A stretch of 64,000 bases of DNA, taken from Agelaius tricolor. Taxonomy: Eukaryota; Chordata; Aves; Passeriformes; Icteridae. Under the pieces are notes generated by a model. It did not search any database. It was not told the DNA's origin and saw nothing but the letters and a program-made list of their open reading frames with translations. The stretch lies in assembly GCA_023055355.1 (NCBI GenBank), contig JALJCS010000016.1, positions 1,240,001 through 1,304,000 of the forward strand, written 5' to 3'. Positions 11,101 through 23,100 of the stretch are shown here, piece by piece (position 1 is the first letter of the stretch; each line of letters starts with the position of its first letter). The position numbers and the translations under genes are program-made.

Positions 11101-14100
11101 TCATTTGGATATAGAGGGTGGCATCAAAACACTGCAGGTGGGAGCAGGTCAGGGCCCTGCAGGGGATGGTCAGGCGCATCTTGCCAAGCTGGAAGAGATA
11201 AAAAAAACAGGATTTTATTACCTTGGAGTTAAATTAACCACCAGGGCTTTCCTGCCTGAAAAGAGACACGGGTCAGGTTGAGTTTTATTCCAGAAAGAAC
11301 TCTCAGAAATCTGAGTTTTGTCACATGCACACAGTTCCCTCCTTCCTGTATGTTTGAAATGGCATAAAAGTGAATAAAAATCATGTTTTGAGTTTTATTT
11401 GACCCAGGAAGCTGAAAGAATACATCCTGCCATACTCCTGTAACAAAAATGCACTGAGCACCTGTAAATAGCAGTGTCCTGGATGGACCAAAAATAGAAT
11501 TATTATATATTATTCAATGTATTATATCAACCAAAACCAGAATTATCCTTCATTATCATGACAGCATCATTACACTGAAAGGACAGCAGACAGAGAAAGG
11601 AATTTCACTTTCATCTGAAATAAAAATCACCTCACAAAACCCCAGCAGTTGCTCAAAAAACCCCAAATGTTCTTGCTTGCTATACTATTGTCATTTTTTT
11701 ATTACTATTTTAAAAATTACTATTGTAATTTTTCTACTTTCAGATTGTGCAGCTGTAGTTAGTTCCTTTCTCTCTGTTCTATTTCTAAAGGCTTGTTTTT
11801 ACAGCTTTCTGAAAATCTTACCTTTACTATTTCCCACATTTCTTCCTCTTGGTACAACTAAAAAGAAACTCTTTGAACTTTGTTGTTTATCGAATATTTC
11901 ATGTTACATGGCTCTACTATAATATGTATTTTTGTTTATTTGAATCACTTCTTTGTTTTAAGCATTGCTGCAGCCAAGTGCAGCTCAGGAGGGGCCTGGA
12001 CCGACCACACCAAAGGTGAGAGCAGCAAGGTCTGAACAGGATTTTCACCACACGAAAACCCAACAGAACAACAATTGATGGAGTGATGCCCTGTGAAGGC
12101 TGAGCTGGAGCAGAGGCTGGGCAGAGCTCCAGAATAAAGCAGGGATTCATTCCAAGCATCTCCTCCATGGCTCCACCTTGGGCAGCACCAGAGCCCAGCC
12201 AGGGCTGCACCCAAGATGAACCCAAATGGCCCCAAAATGCACGGCCGGGCACGGGCTCTGTCCCTGGGATCAGTTCTGCTCCATTTGCACCTTGCAGTTC
12301 ATTGTCCCATTCCAGCTTTAGCCCCTGCACTCCCACCCTGCTTGTTTTTCTCTCTCCAGCCCACGGGGTTTGTGCTCTTGGGCTGAGGTTTGGGTCATTT
12401 GTCCTTGGTGCCCAGCTGGAGCAGGAATTGTTTTGTGTCCCTGCTCTGTGCACAGAGCTCACCATCCCTAATGTGAAGCTCAGACCCCGCTAAAGCAGCA
12501 CAGAACCTGAAAAATATAAAAATCCAAACCTGAGGCATCAGGAGGAGAATTGTTCCCACTGAGGAGTGTGAAGTTGTGTTTATTTGGCTGTAACATCCAC
12601 AAGGCTGCACCTGAGCAGCTCTGGCTGCTCCCAGGGCTGGCAGTGGATTTTTGGGATGTGGCTCAATCCAGCTGATGCTGAGCAGTACAGGGAGGATGCC
12701 ACAGGATGGCACCAGAATATCCCCAAACCCAAACCCACACCACAAACAAAGGCTCTTCTCACAGGCCACCACTTCCTCCAGCCTGATGGTGAGGCCTTGT
12801 TTTTATTCCCTCTGAACTGAAACCTCATTTATTTTCCTTCCCCCTGGCTCTCAGTCACTGTCACCCTGTCCCCGGTGATGGGAGGGGACACAGAATTCCC
12901 TGGGGACAGAATTCCCACAGGAGATTCTCTGGTGCCAGGTGTTCAGCAACTCCTCCCCCCAAATCCATGACCAAGCACATTCTTCCCATCCCAAAACCTG
13001 CATTCTTCCCATCCCAAAACCTGCATTCTTCCCATCCCAAAACCTGCATTCTTCCCATCCCAAAACCTGCATTCTTCCCATCCCAAAACCTGCATTCTTC
13101 CCATCCCCAAACCAATTCCCCTCCCCTGCCCTGTGTGTGTCAGGCATTCTCATCTCCCAGCTGCTGGGGCAATGGCTCATTTGATTTTTGGGCACAGTCC
13201 CCCAGCTCATCAGGGGGAAAACCCAAATGCTTCAAAAGGAAAATAAGGAAAGTCAAAGGCAGGAAGGACTTAAACCCCCATCTACTCAGAGGAAAAAAAG
13301 CAGATTAAAACCCAAGAAGATTTTCCCAACATTTTAGTAGAAAATCTCTGTCTGTGATGCCCCTGAGGGGAAAAAACCCCAAAATTTAAAAACCAGGAAG
13401 ATTTTTCCCAAGGTTTTGGTAGAAAACCTCTGCCTGTGATGTCCCTGAGGAAAAAGAAAACAGATTTAAAAAACAGTAAGATTTTTTTCCCAGTGTTTTG
13501 GTAAAAAACCTCTGCCTGTGATGGGATTTAACCATGCTCAGGATTCCCAGGTTGATGCTTTTTTCCCATTGTTGGCACTGAACCTCCTGGATCAGCTCTG
13601 CCACACAAAACCAAAAGAAGCAGGGATGCATCCCAAGTGTGGAAAAGCTGCATTCCCATCACTGGGACTGACTCCTGCCTGCTGGCAGCCAAAGAAACAC
13701 TGCATTAATTTCTTTTACGAGCACACAAAACATTTCTATTTCCCTGCTAAAAAACAGGAGTTGAGGATTTGTAAACAAAGCTGCAGAACCTCCAGAGCAC
13801 CCCTGGATTTGGAATTTTCCTCCAGTTAAGTATTTGGTCCTGCTGCAGGGCCTGGGGATTTATTTCTTTGTGCTTTCAGGGGGAAAAATGAACATGAATT
13901 TGAGTGTGCTCTGAAGGCCAGGCTCAGAGCAGCCCCTCTGGATCCTGGATGCCAAATTCCAAGGAAGCTCTGAGCAGCTTGGAGGGCAAAATTAAAAATA
14001 AAAATTAAAATTAAAATTTAAAACTAAATTTAAAATTAAAACTAAAATTAAAGTTATAAAGACTAAACCCACCACCCTCCTTTATTTCCTGGCTATTCCC

Positions 14101-17100
14101 ATGGAGAATCACAGCCAGCAGAGAGGAGAGCAGCACCCTCCCAATCCCAGAGTGATGCGAAATTCCTGAATTTTCCATTCTGCTGCTGGAGAGCAAATCA
14201 GCATTTTCAAGGTGCAGCTTCAGAGCATTTAAACATCAGAAGACAACCACAAAACACAGATTAAAATTTCTCCCTGAGCCAAAAGGTTGTAGATTAGCAA
14301 GTGAAAATACAGGGCTGAAAATGGAATTCCATCCAGAGCTGGATCCAGGTAAAAGCCTGGAAGGTGAAGCCTCATCCCACTGAGCCTGGATGGATTATCC
14401 CAAGAGCTGCAGGGAAATCAGGCAGCACTGAAGGAGGAAAAAGTGGGAAAAAGGGAACCCAAAAGCACTGAAGGAGAACTTGATCAGTGATGGAGGCAAT
14501 CAGGACAAAGAGAATTCCAATCTGTAAAACACCACCCTGACAAGTCAAATAAATGGAATAAAATCTGTAATTCCACCAGATGCACCAAGTTACTTAAAAT
14601 AATTAATTAATGCTTCAGTGTTCCAAAATATGACATGGAAGTTACAGCTTTTTGAGATTATCAATTCTGAGGTTTTGACTCTACAGATCAGGATTTAATT
14701 TGGTGAATGAAATTCCTGGATCTTTCCACAGATTAATTAATTTTATCTACCTTATAAATTCCTTATCTTCCTCAGCCAGAATCAATGTTGGCATGGAGAA
14801 AGGAATAAAACTGAAGATCGTGACAATATCACATTTAAGCATTTGCAAGAATATTTTATATATACATATACATATATATATATAATATATATATAAATTT
14901 AAATTTATATTTTGTATTTCATTATTAATTGCATTATCATTTTATTTATATGTTTATTATATATATACACACTTCATATAAATATAAAGTAACCACACAG
15001 TTGCTTGTCCTTCTTATGAGGCAAAGCTTACACCTCTAAAAGTTGATCTTTTTAGAGTCTAAGAACATATTTAATAACTGGAAAAATAAAATAAGCTCCA
15101 ATTTTGGAGGAATAAACTCCAATTTTCTTGTTTAGATTTTAAAACTGAGAATTTTGTGTCGAGCCGGAGCAGATCGAGACAAAACAAGAAACAGATTCAT
15201 TTAATGTGTCATTAATTTTGGTAAGAATTTCAACAGTTGTGCTGCTGCTCAGTTCCTGTGGGATCCAAACATTTTGTGTGAACAATTCTAGGACACTGCT
15301 TTGGGTTTAAATTCAGATTATTAAATCCAAGTGTGCATTCGCACAGTTCCAGGAGGTGCTGCCTCCCTTTGGCTGCTTTGAACATCAGATTCCCCCCTTT
15401 TCCCCCTTTTTGTGAGAGTTTTCATCAACCCAAGCCCAAGCTGCACTCTCAAGAGGATCCAGTGACACATTAAATGTATGCTTACATGTATTTTGAGTAA
15501 CATTTCCAAGCTAATGGAATATTCATTTTCCCAGGGGCATTTCAGAAGCTTTTCAGCACAGAGAATTTCAGCTGCTCTCTGTCCCCACAAAGTTACACCA
15601 GGTAAACACAAGGTAACTTCTCCCACAACAGCCACATTTCCATCAGAATCACTTTTGAGGGAATAAAAAATCAACTTACTGGACAAAGCAGAGACACTCT
15701 TAGGCTGGTTGTTGCTATTTCACTGTCTGGATCAGCAGTTAGTTTCTCTTTAACTGGTATTTGAAAGAAGAAAAGGTTTATTTTAGGCTAAATCAAACAT
15801 GAATTGGATGATAAAGAAATGAAATAAATCTGAAATGGCAGAGTAAACTTTGAATTCGAGACCCCTAAAAATGTGTTTGTCCAGAAATGTCTTCAATCAT
15901 TTGCATGCAACTTTGTACCTGACCATTATTTAATATTTAGTATCACATTAATTTCACTTCCAACTCCAAGCTAAACTTGTTAACAACTCTCACATGGCCA
16001 GGCACCACTATAACCCCCAAAATCATCATCAAGTGATTTCAAACTGAAAAGCAAATTGAGCAATAGGCAGTCAGCAGTGCCCTGACAAAATCTGAGATTT
16101 AAATAACTGCAGTGAAACACTGAAGTCTTTAATCCCCGGAGTTTTTCATCCTCTATTTTTATTTACAAGGCCTGCTTCATGAGCAGCCATTGGTAAAATG
16201 AACAAGTCAGAGTCATTTTATTCCTGCTCTAAGAACTGGACCTACACCTCCATCCTCACCCTGCAGAGCAGCTGCCACCTGGAGCTTTGTACATTTTTGT
16301 GCATTTTGTGCATAAATCTGTAGATTTTTGTGCATTTTGTGCATAAATCATCAAACTGCATTATGGCAAATTAATGCCCAGCATTATTATTTAGCTGGAC
16401 TCATTTCTTCCCCTCTGGAGAAGGTACAACACCTGATATGAGCATTATTTAAAGAGTAATTTTATATGGATCAGGTGCTGGGATTTCCCCCTCTCTCTGA
16501 AAACCCAACCTGCAGCAGTTTTTATGTTTTTATGCCACAAACTTCCATCAACTTCATGTCAGAGGAAACAGGGAGGCAGCAAATTCACTCTGTAGTGAGG
16601 AGGGGCTCTGTGCTGGGCACTCTCCCAGGCTCACCCCACAACTTTGGGAACAAAAATGCCCAGGCCCAGGCCCAGGCCCAGGGGGAGGCTTCAGCCCTGA
16701 GGTGCTGCATTCCCACTTCACTGTAAAACATGGTAAAACTTGTGCCATTCTGCACCATTTTTTACTGCTGCACTAATTTTTCCCCTCTGTAGAAGGTACA
16801 GCCCCTGATGAGAGCATTAATTAAAGAGCACCACCACTGTATCAGGGGCTGGGATTTTCCCCTTTCCCTGAAGACCAAACCCGCAGCAGTTTGTGCTGAT
16901 TTTATGCCACAAACTTCCCCCAATTCCTGCTCCTGAGGTACTGAATGCCCACTTGACTGCAGAGCACAGTTGTGCCATTCTGCACAAACAAAGCCAGGAT
17001 GGCTGAGCTGAAAGAGATTCTCTTGCATTTTTCCCCTCACAGTGTCAACAGGGTTCCTGGACTGGCTCCTAGTGCAAACAAAGGCTCCGAGTCTTTGAAT

Positions 17101-20100
17101 TGGAGCTGAACACAAAGAACACCACTATCACATGCCCAAAGCCCAGAGGGCTGTAGGAAGTCCAAAGCTTGGTTAGCACAGTCCTAATTCCCAATCTCCC
17201 CTCACAAAAAGTGAATTTTTGTCCTTTTTTACAGACATACTCAGTGCTCTGGAGTGATCCGGGTTCCGGATTCCCTTGGCCCGCAACCTCTGCAGGAGCA
17301 CCGTGGAGGAGAGCTGCTTCACCAGGTACACTGCCATGGAATAGTTCTGGAAAACAGCACAAAACATCAGGGAAAACCCAAAAACATCAGGGAAAATCCC
17401 AAAAATACCAGGGAAAACCCTGTTTGCAGCAAATAACAGCTTGTTATGGCATTGCAGGGCACTGCTGAGGAGAGCTGCTTCACCAGGTACACTGCCATGG
17501 AATAGTTCTGGAAAACACCAAAAAACGTCAGAGAAAACCCCAAAACAGCTGAGAAAATACCAAAAACATCTGCAAAAAACCCAAAAATATCAGGGAAAAC
17601 CCTGCCTGCAGCAAATAACAGTTTGTTATGGGGATTGCAGGGCACTGCTGAGGAGAGCTGCTTCACCAGGTACACTGCCATGGAATAGTTCTGGAAAACA
17701 TCACAAAACATCAGAGAAAACCCAAAAACATCAGGGAAAATCCCAAAAACATCAGGGAAAACCCCAAAAACATCAGGGAAAACCCTGTCTGCAGCACTCA
17801 ACAGTTTGTTATGGGATTGCAGAGCACCATGGAGGAGAGCTACTTCAATTTTATATTGATAATATTCAGTACACTTGTATCAGTACACTGAATTTCACAT
17901 GGATAATGTTCAGCATTGCACTTGTGTCAGTATATTTAATTTTATATGGATAATATTCAGTACTGCACTTGTGTCAGTGGTTTAATTTTATATGGATAAA
18001 GTTCAGCACTGCACTGGTGTCAGTGCATTTAAGGAAAGCTGTCAGGTCAAATATGATCAGAAGTTTTTCTTGTTTTTAATAAAAGCCTATTTTGTTTTCA
18101 CAATAGGAAAAGGAACAGTGATGCCTCTTCCCAAGATGCATCACCTGCAGTATCACCTGAAGCACTGGCCATCTTTTTCTTCTCTCCCTGCACTCAATTG
18201 TCTCTGAAATGGGAATTTCACCACCAAAGCAGGTCAGAGGCAGAACCCAACTCTGTCAAGTGCCACAACTCAGGTGAACCTTCCCTCATGGAATGAAGTC
18301 TTCCTGCCATGGAGCCCAAATTCCTGGGATTTCTGAAGCTCTCATTTTTCTTATAATGTCCAGAAAAATCAGGTTCTAAATGTCTTTCTAAAAATGTGAC
18401 TCAGCAGCAACACCTCTCATCCCCCAGAATGGAAAGGACCAAATCCGTGTTCTCACATTAGGACACATCAATTATTTTTTGATTTGAACATTGGCTAAAC
18501 CTGGAGCTGCATTCTTACAATTTAAATTGAAAAATAAAAGGCTTCCCTCAGCAAGTGCCACACGTTTCCACTTTAAAAAAATCCATGCAATTGTGACATC
18601 CCCCATCCTTTATTTAGGATCTGAAGGCAGGCTCTCAGTGATATATCTCACCACAAAATCACACCAATTGGAGCAGCATCAGAAACACCACATTTTAAAT
18701 ATTTCATTCTCACAATGAACGCTTCTCACATCGTTAAAAACCACTACTGCCTTAACTTGTTTGTTTAATGCCTCAATTAGGAGAGGAGTTAGAAAAATGC
18801 TAATTAACGTTGTGAAATTATTTACCGACAGCTTGAATCTACAAAGGCAGGAACTTGCCCAAGGCATCTTGTACAGAAGGCTCTTGAAACAGATTGTGCA
18901 AAAATCACAGTGAGGACTCCAGCAAAGGTAGGGAGCACAGTTGGGACCAGAACTGACTCTTGAGGGAAGGGGGAGAGGGGAACTCAGATTTTGTGCTACA
19001 CAGGCACAGCCAAATATAAAATAATTCTTCACATTTCACTGTCAAAGTCTCAAAGAATCAAATCAGGAAAGGTCGTGTCTTAAAGAATCTGTTTAGGAAG
19101 GATTGTTTTTTATAGAATTCCAGGATGGTTTGGGTTGGAAAGGATCTTAAATCCCGTCCCATTCCACCCCTGCCACGGGCAGGGACACCTTCCCCTGTCC
19201 CAGACTGCTCCAACCCTGCCCTATAACTCTAATGCTTATTTACGCCAGAACTTCCCCAAAATGTTCTTTATAACTGATTAATCTGTGAAACCTGAGAAGC
19301 AGCCAGCTCCCAAGGGACTGACTCAAACTTGAGGCCCTTCTCGTTCCTAAATCCTGAATTGTGAATCCCTCAGAGCAGCATCTGGGACTCACCCACCTGC
19401 AGTTCAGCACGCAAACCCAAGAGGCTGATTTGGAACTGCTACTTTCTGATACCTGCAGCTCTCATTAGATAAAAGAGGATATTTTGGACCAGAGTAACTC
19501 AGCCATCATCTGAATGGAGATTGTTTTCTGTTCCACAAGAAATCCACCCCGAAATCCCACCCTGGTGTTTCAGAGCTGCCCATTGTCCCTGACTGGAGTG
19601 TAAGCATTTTTCCACGCTGGGCTTTGCACGCTGACAAATTCTTGGCCAAAGTTTCACCTCAGGACAATTCTGGGCACTTCTAAAAACAGGATGGGGGCAG
19701 TGGCAGCAGCACACGGTGCCTCTGGAATGCCCACCCAGCAGCTTTGGTGCCAGCACTGAAAGCAGCTCAGTAATTCATGGCTGATTTACTGGAGTCACTT
19801 TTTCCAGTATGTTCCAGATTTCATTAGCCCGGTGGAGCATCAGCGATTTTCTGACACTGGTTGTAACCTTCTCCCCCACAGCCACAAAAAAAATGGTCAA
19901 AACATGAGGTTTTAAATGTGAAGGATAAGGAGAGCAGCTGGGAGAAACGTAGAAAAGGTCAATGGAATCAGCTGGGCTGTGCTGTGTCCACACTCACAGC
20001 TCTAAAGGGCCACTCTGTGCTCGATGGCACCTGCTCCTTGCGAGTCCAAGCCAAGCTTTGTCAAGTCCCTGCAGTCAGGAAAAGCTTCAAAGTCCGAAGT

Positions 20101-23100
20101 TTGGCCAAATCAACAAACAAAAGGCTTAGAGGATGCCTTGATCTCTTTATCTGGGCCCTCCCTGAGTCACAGAGATGAGGAGGGAGAGATCCCACCCCGA
20201 GGTGAGGGGGGGATCTGAGGGAGCACATCCCGGCAGCACGGAATTCCAGCTCAACAAGTGCAGCTGTGATAAATTATGAAAAATCCTTTCCTTAGGATTT
20301 TTTCTCCTGAGAAGCTGAGAGGCTTCAGAAACAAAATGTACCCAATGGTTATCTGCTGCTGTGGAATGCAACAGGTGCATCTGGGATTGGGCTCATGTGG
20401 TTGTTTCTAATTAATGGCCAATCACAGTCAGCTGGCTCAGACTCCTTGTCCAAGACAAAAGCTTTTGTTATTGTTCCTTCTTTTTCTATTCTTAGCCAGC
20501 CTTCTGATGAAATCCTTTATTCTTTTAGTACAGTTTTAATATAATATCTATCATAAAATAATAAATCAAGCCTTCTGAAACACAGAGTCAGATCCTCGTC
20601 TCCTCCCTCATCCTGGGACCCCTGTGAACACCACCACAGACAAGGACATCCGTGGCCAGCCCAGCAAGGCTCTTCTGCCCAGGATTATCCCTAAAGCAGG
20701 CAGGAGAGCCCCCAGAGGCACTCACCCTGCCAATCTCTGCAGTCCAGGACACGACAATGGTGTTGGGGACCGTGGTGGACAGGCGGACGAGTGAGGTAAT
20801 GTTGATTGGTCGGCTGGGGCGCTTTGGTTCAACACCGTTTTTGGTTGGTGGCAGGTAGCCCTGAAAAGCAAAATTTCAGCTCTCAGAAAAAAGAATCCCA
20901 CGGTGCTTTTGCCTCCTGCCCCTCCCGATACACCTGGACCAGGCTCTGTGTTTAATTCAAAGAGAGAAGGATCAGACAATAAAATATGGAGCATTTTAGA
21001 AGCTCTTTCTCCTGATGGAAATTCAAAATCCTAACCCTGCCCACAGAATATTAAAGGGAACTTTGCCACCTCTCCTGTCCCAGCAAAACTAAACAGAAAC
21101 CCCCAAACTTTGGACCAGAGTTTTAAAATTCAATCCCTTTTTTCTCTGCTCATGTGAATATTACTAAATGTATCATCTCAAAAAGGGATGATGCATTTTA
21201 ACTTCCATATGAACTCTGGATCTACTGGCTAAAACAAATTGATCTTTTCTGTTCATTCCAATGCTCCAGAATGTGAAAACGAAGACTGGGATAAATTTTC
21301 AGGCAGATAATTCCTAACAGTGCATCCCAAAATGAGTACTAAAAGGAGATTTTACTTACTGGAAGGCTGCATGGTTTCCCATTGACTTTCACACACAGAT
21401 TGGGTGGGAAGTGATCTTCTTGTGGACAACTGGTTTCTGATAAACAAAACCTAAAAGCAAAGAGCTGCCATCATCTTTCACTTTTACAGTGATCTAAAGA
21501 TCATCTCTTCCCAGAAGGAATTTTTCTGTTTTTCCACAGAGCTCTGAATTCATGACAGATCTTGCTAAACACAGCCCTCCAATGATGTCACTGAGCAGGA
21601 AAACCCCCCAAAATCACAGTGCTTCAGCAGCCTGGAGGTTCCTCCTCAGATTCCTTGAACCCCTCAGCCTGACTCATCCCACCCCCAATTTCTTCTTTGC
21701 CTCTCTCCAGCCTGACCTCTCCACACAAGACCAAGGTGGCACAAACGCCATTTCCCCCGTCCCAGCTGCAGCTCCAGGCAGTTTCTGCTGTTGGATTTAT
21801 TTCTCTCCAGCTCAAAGAGGTGTTTTTGCTGCTGGGTCCCAGCAGGACCATGAGCATCATTCCAAGGAGCAGCAGAACCTCTCAGCTGCCCTGGCTTCCT
21901 TCCAGGGACCTGCCCCATCCCTGCCCATGGATCATCCAAGAGGGGTTGGTTTCCCTCATCCCCTCCTCACCCTTGGTCCATCCCACCCCACCAGGCTGAG
22001 ACAGAAGATTTAATCCATTTATGATTGATTAAAAATCCCCCAAATTCACCAGGGTGGTGACTCCCAAAGTGCCTAAAGAAGCAGATCTTGGAATGCCCAT
22101 GCTAAGGAAAACAACCCTCCCTGCTCATGGATTTGGAATGACCTAGGTGGAATTACAGGAAGGATTCACTGACAAGAAAATCAACCAGGATGAGGAAAAT
22201 CAGCTCTTTTCCATCCAGGAATTCCCAACCTGCTGGGCAGGTAAATCCTAAAAACCAACAGGCAGCAAAATCCCTACCTTAGCTGGACCTGTACTGTGAA
22301 GTCACATTTGGTCCCAGAAATATCCCTGGAAACAAGAGAAAATGGATTAAAATATCCTGCTGTTCACAAGATTTCTCAGTATTGCAATACAGATTCCTCA
22401 AGAGTTTGCTGGAAGTTCATCTTATCTTTACATAAAAAATGGAAAACTCACACTTTCAGGTATGTATGTAATGCACACCAGACTTTGCTGCTCCTGCTCA
22501 AACCACCACTCTCAAGAGAGGTTAAAAGGAAGAGTTTTTATTTTTGAAGTAAATAAATTTGTGTCTGACCTCTATTTTTGTGAGGGTTTTTGTTAGAGGT
22601 TTTTTCTTGTTTTCATTTTTTAGGTTTTTTGTTTTGGTTTTGTTTTGTTTGTTTGCTGGCCTTTTTTGCTGGTTTTTTTGGGGGGGATTTTGTTTGGGTT
22701 TTTTTTTGTTTTGGTGAGTTATGCGTTTTATGGGCTGGTTTTGTGGGGTTTTTTTGGCTTTTTTGTATATTAGAAAGAAAATTCTGATGGATCACCATGA
22801 AGTCACAACTTTATAACGAATTAACAGAGAGAATGGTGGCAAGGAAGAGCTGCAGGAAGCAGAATTCTGGATTTGCAGGGAGCTTAACACCAGCGAAACC
22901 CGCCCCAAACTCAGTGGCGGGGCTGAATCCCCTGCTCCCCATACAACAACAACACAAACAAATTCCCCAGAGGAGTTTTCCCCTGCGGTTCCCAAGCAGG
23001 GCTGTGCAGAGCTGGGTGGATTTGGGGCGGATTGTTGGGATTTCAGGGCTGCTGGAGCCCACTCACATGGAGCTGCTGATCTGCTGCACTTGCTGCGGCG

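Noticed and set aside
11042..11281. Plus-strand 79-codon frame
   Set aside because: It is the antisense shadow of PIAS1 exon 9.
17367..17801. Minus-strand 144-codon frame as a separate gene
   Set aside because: Its recognisable parts are the duplicated exon 7 start; the rest is array sequence. Reported as a decoy-exon finding instead.
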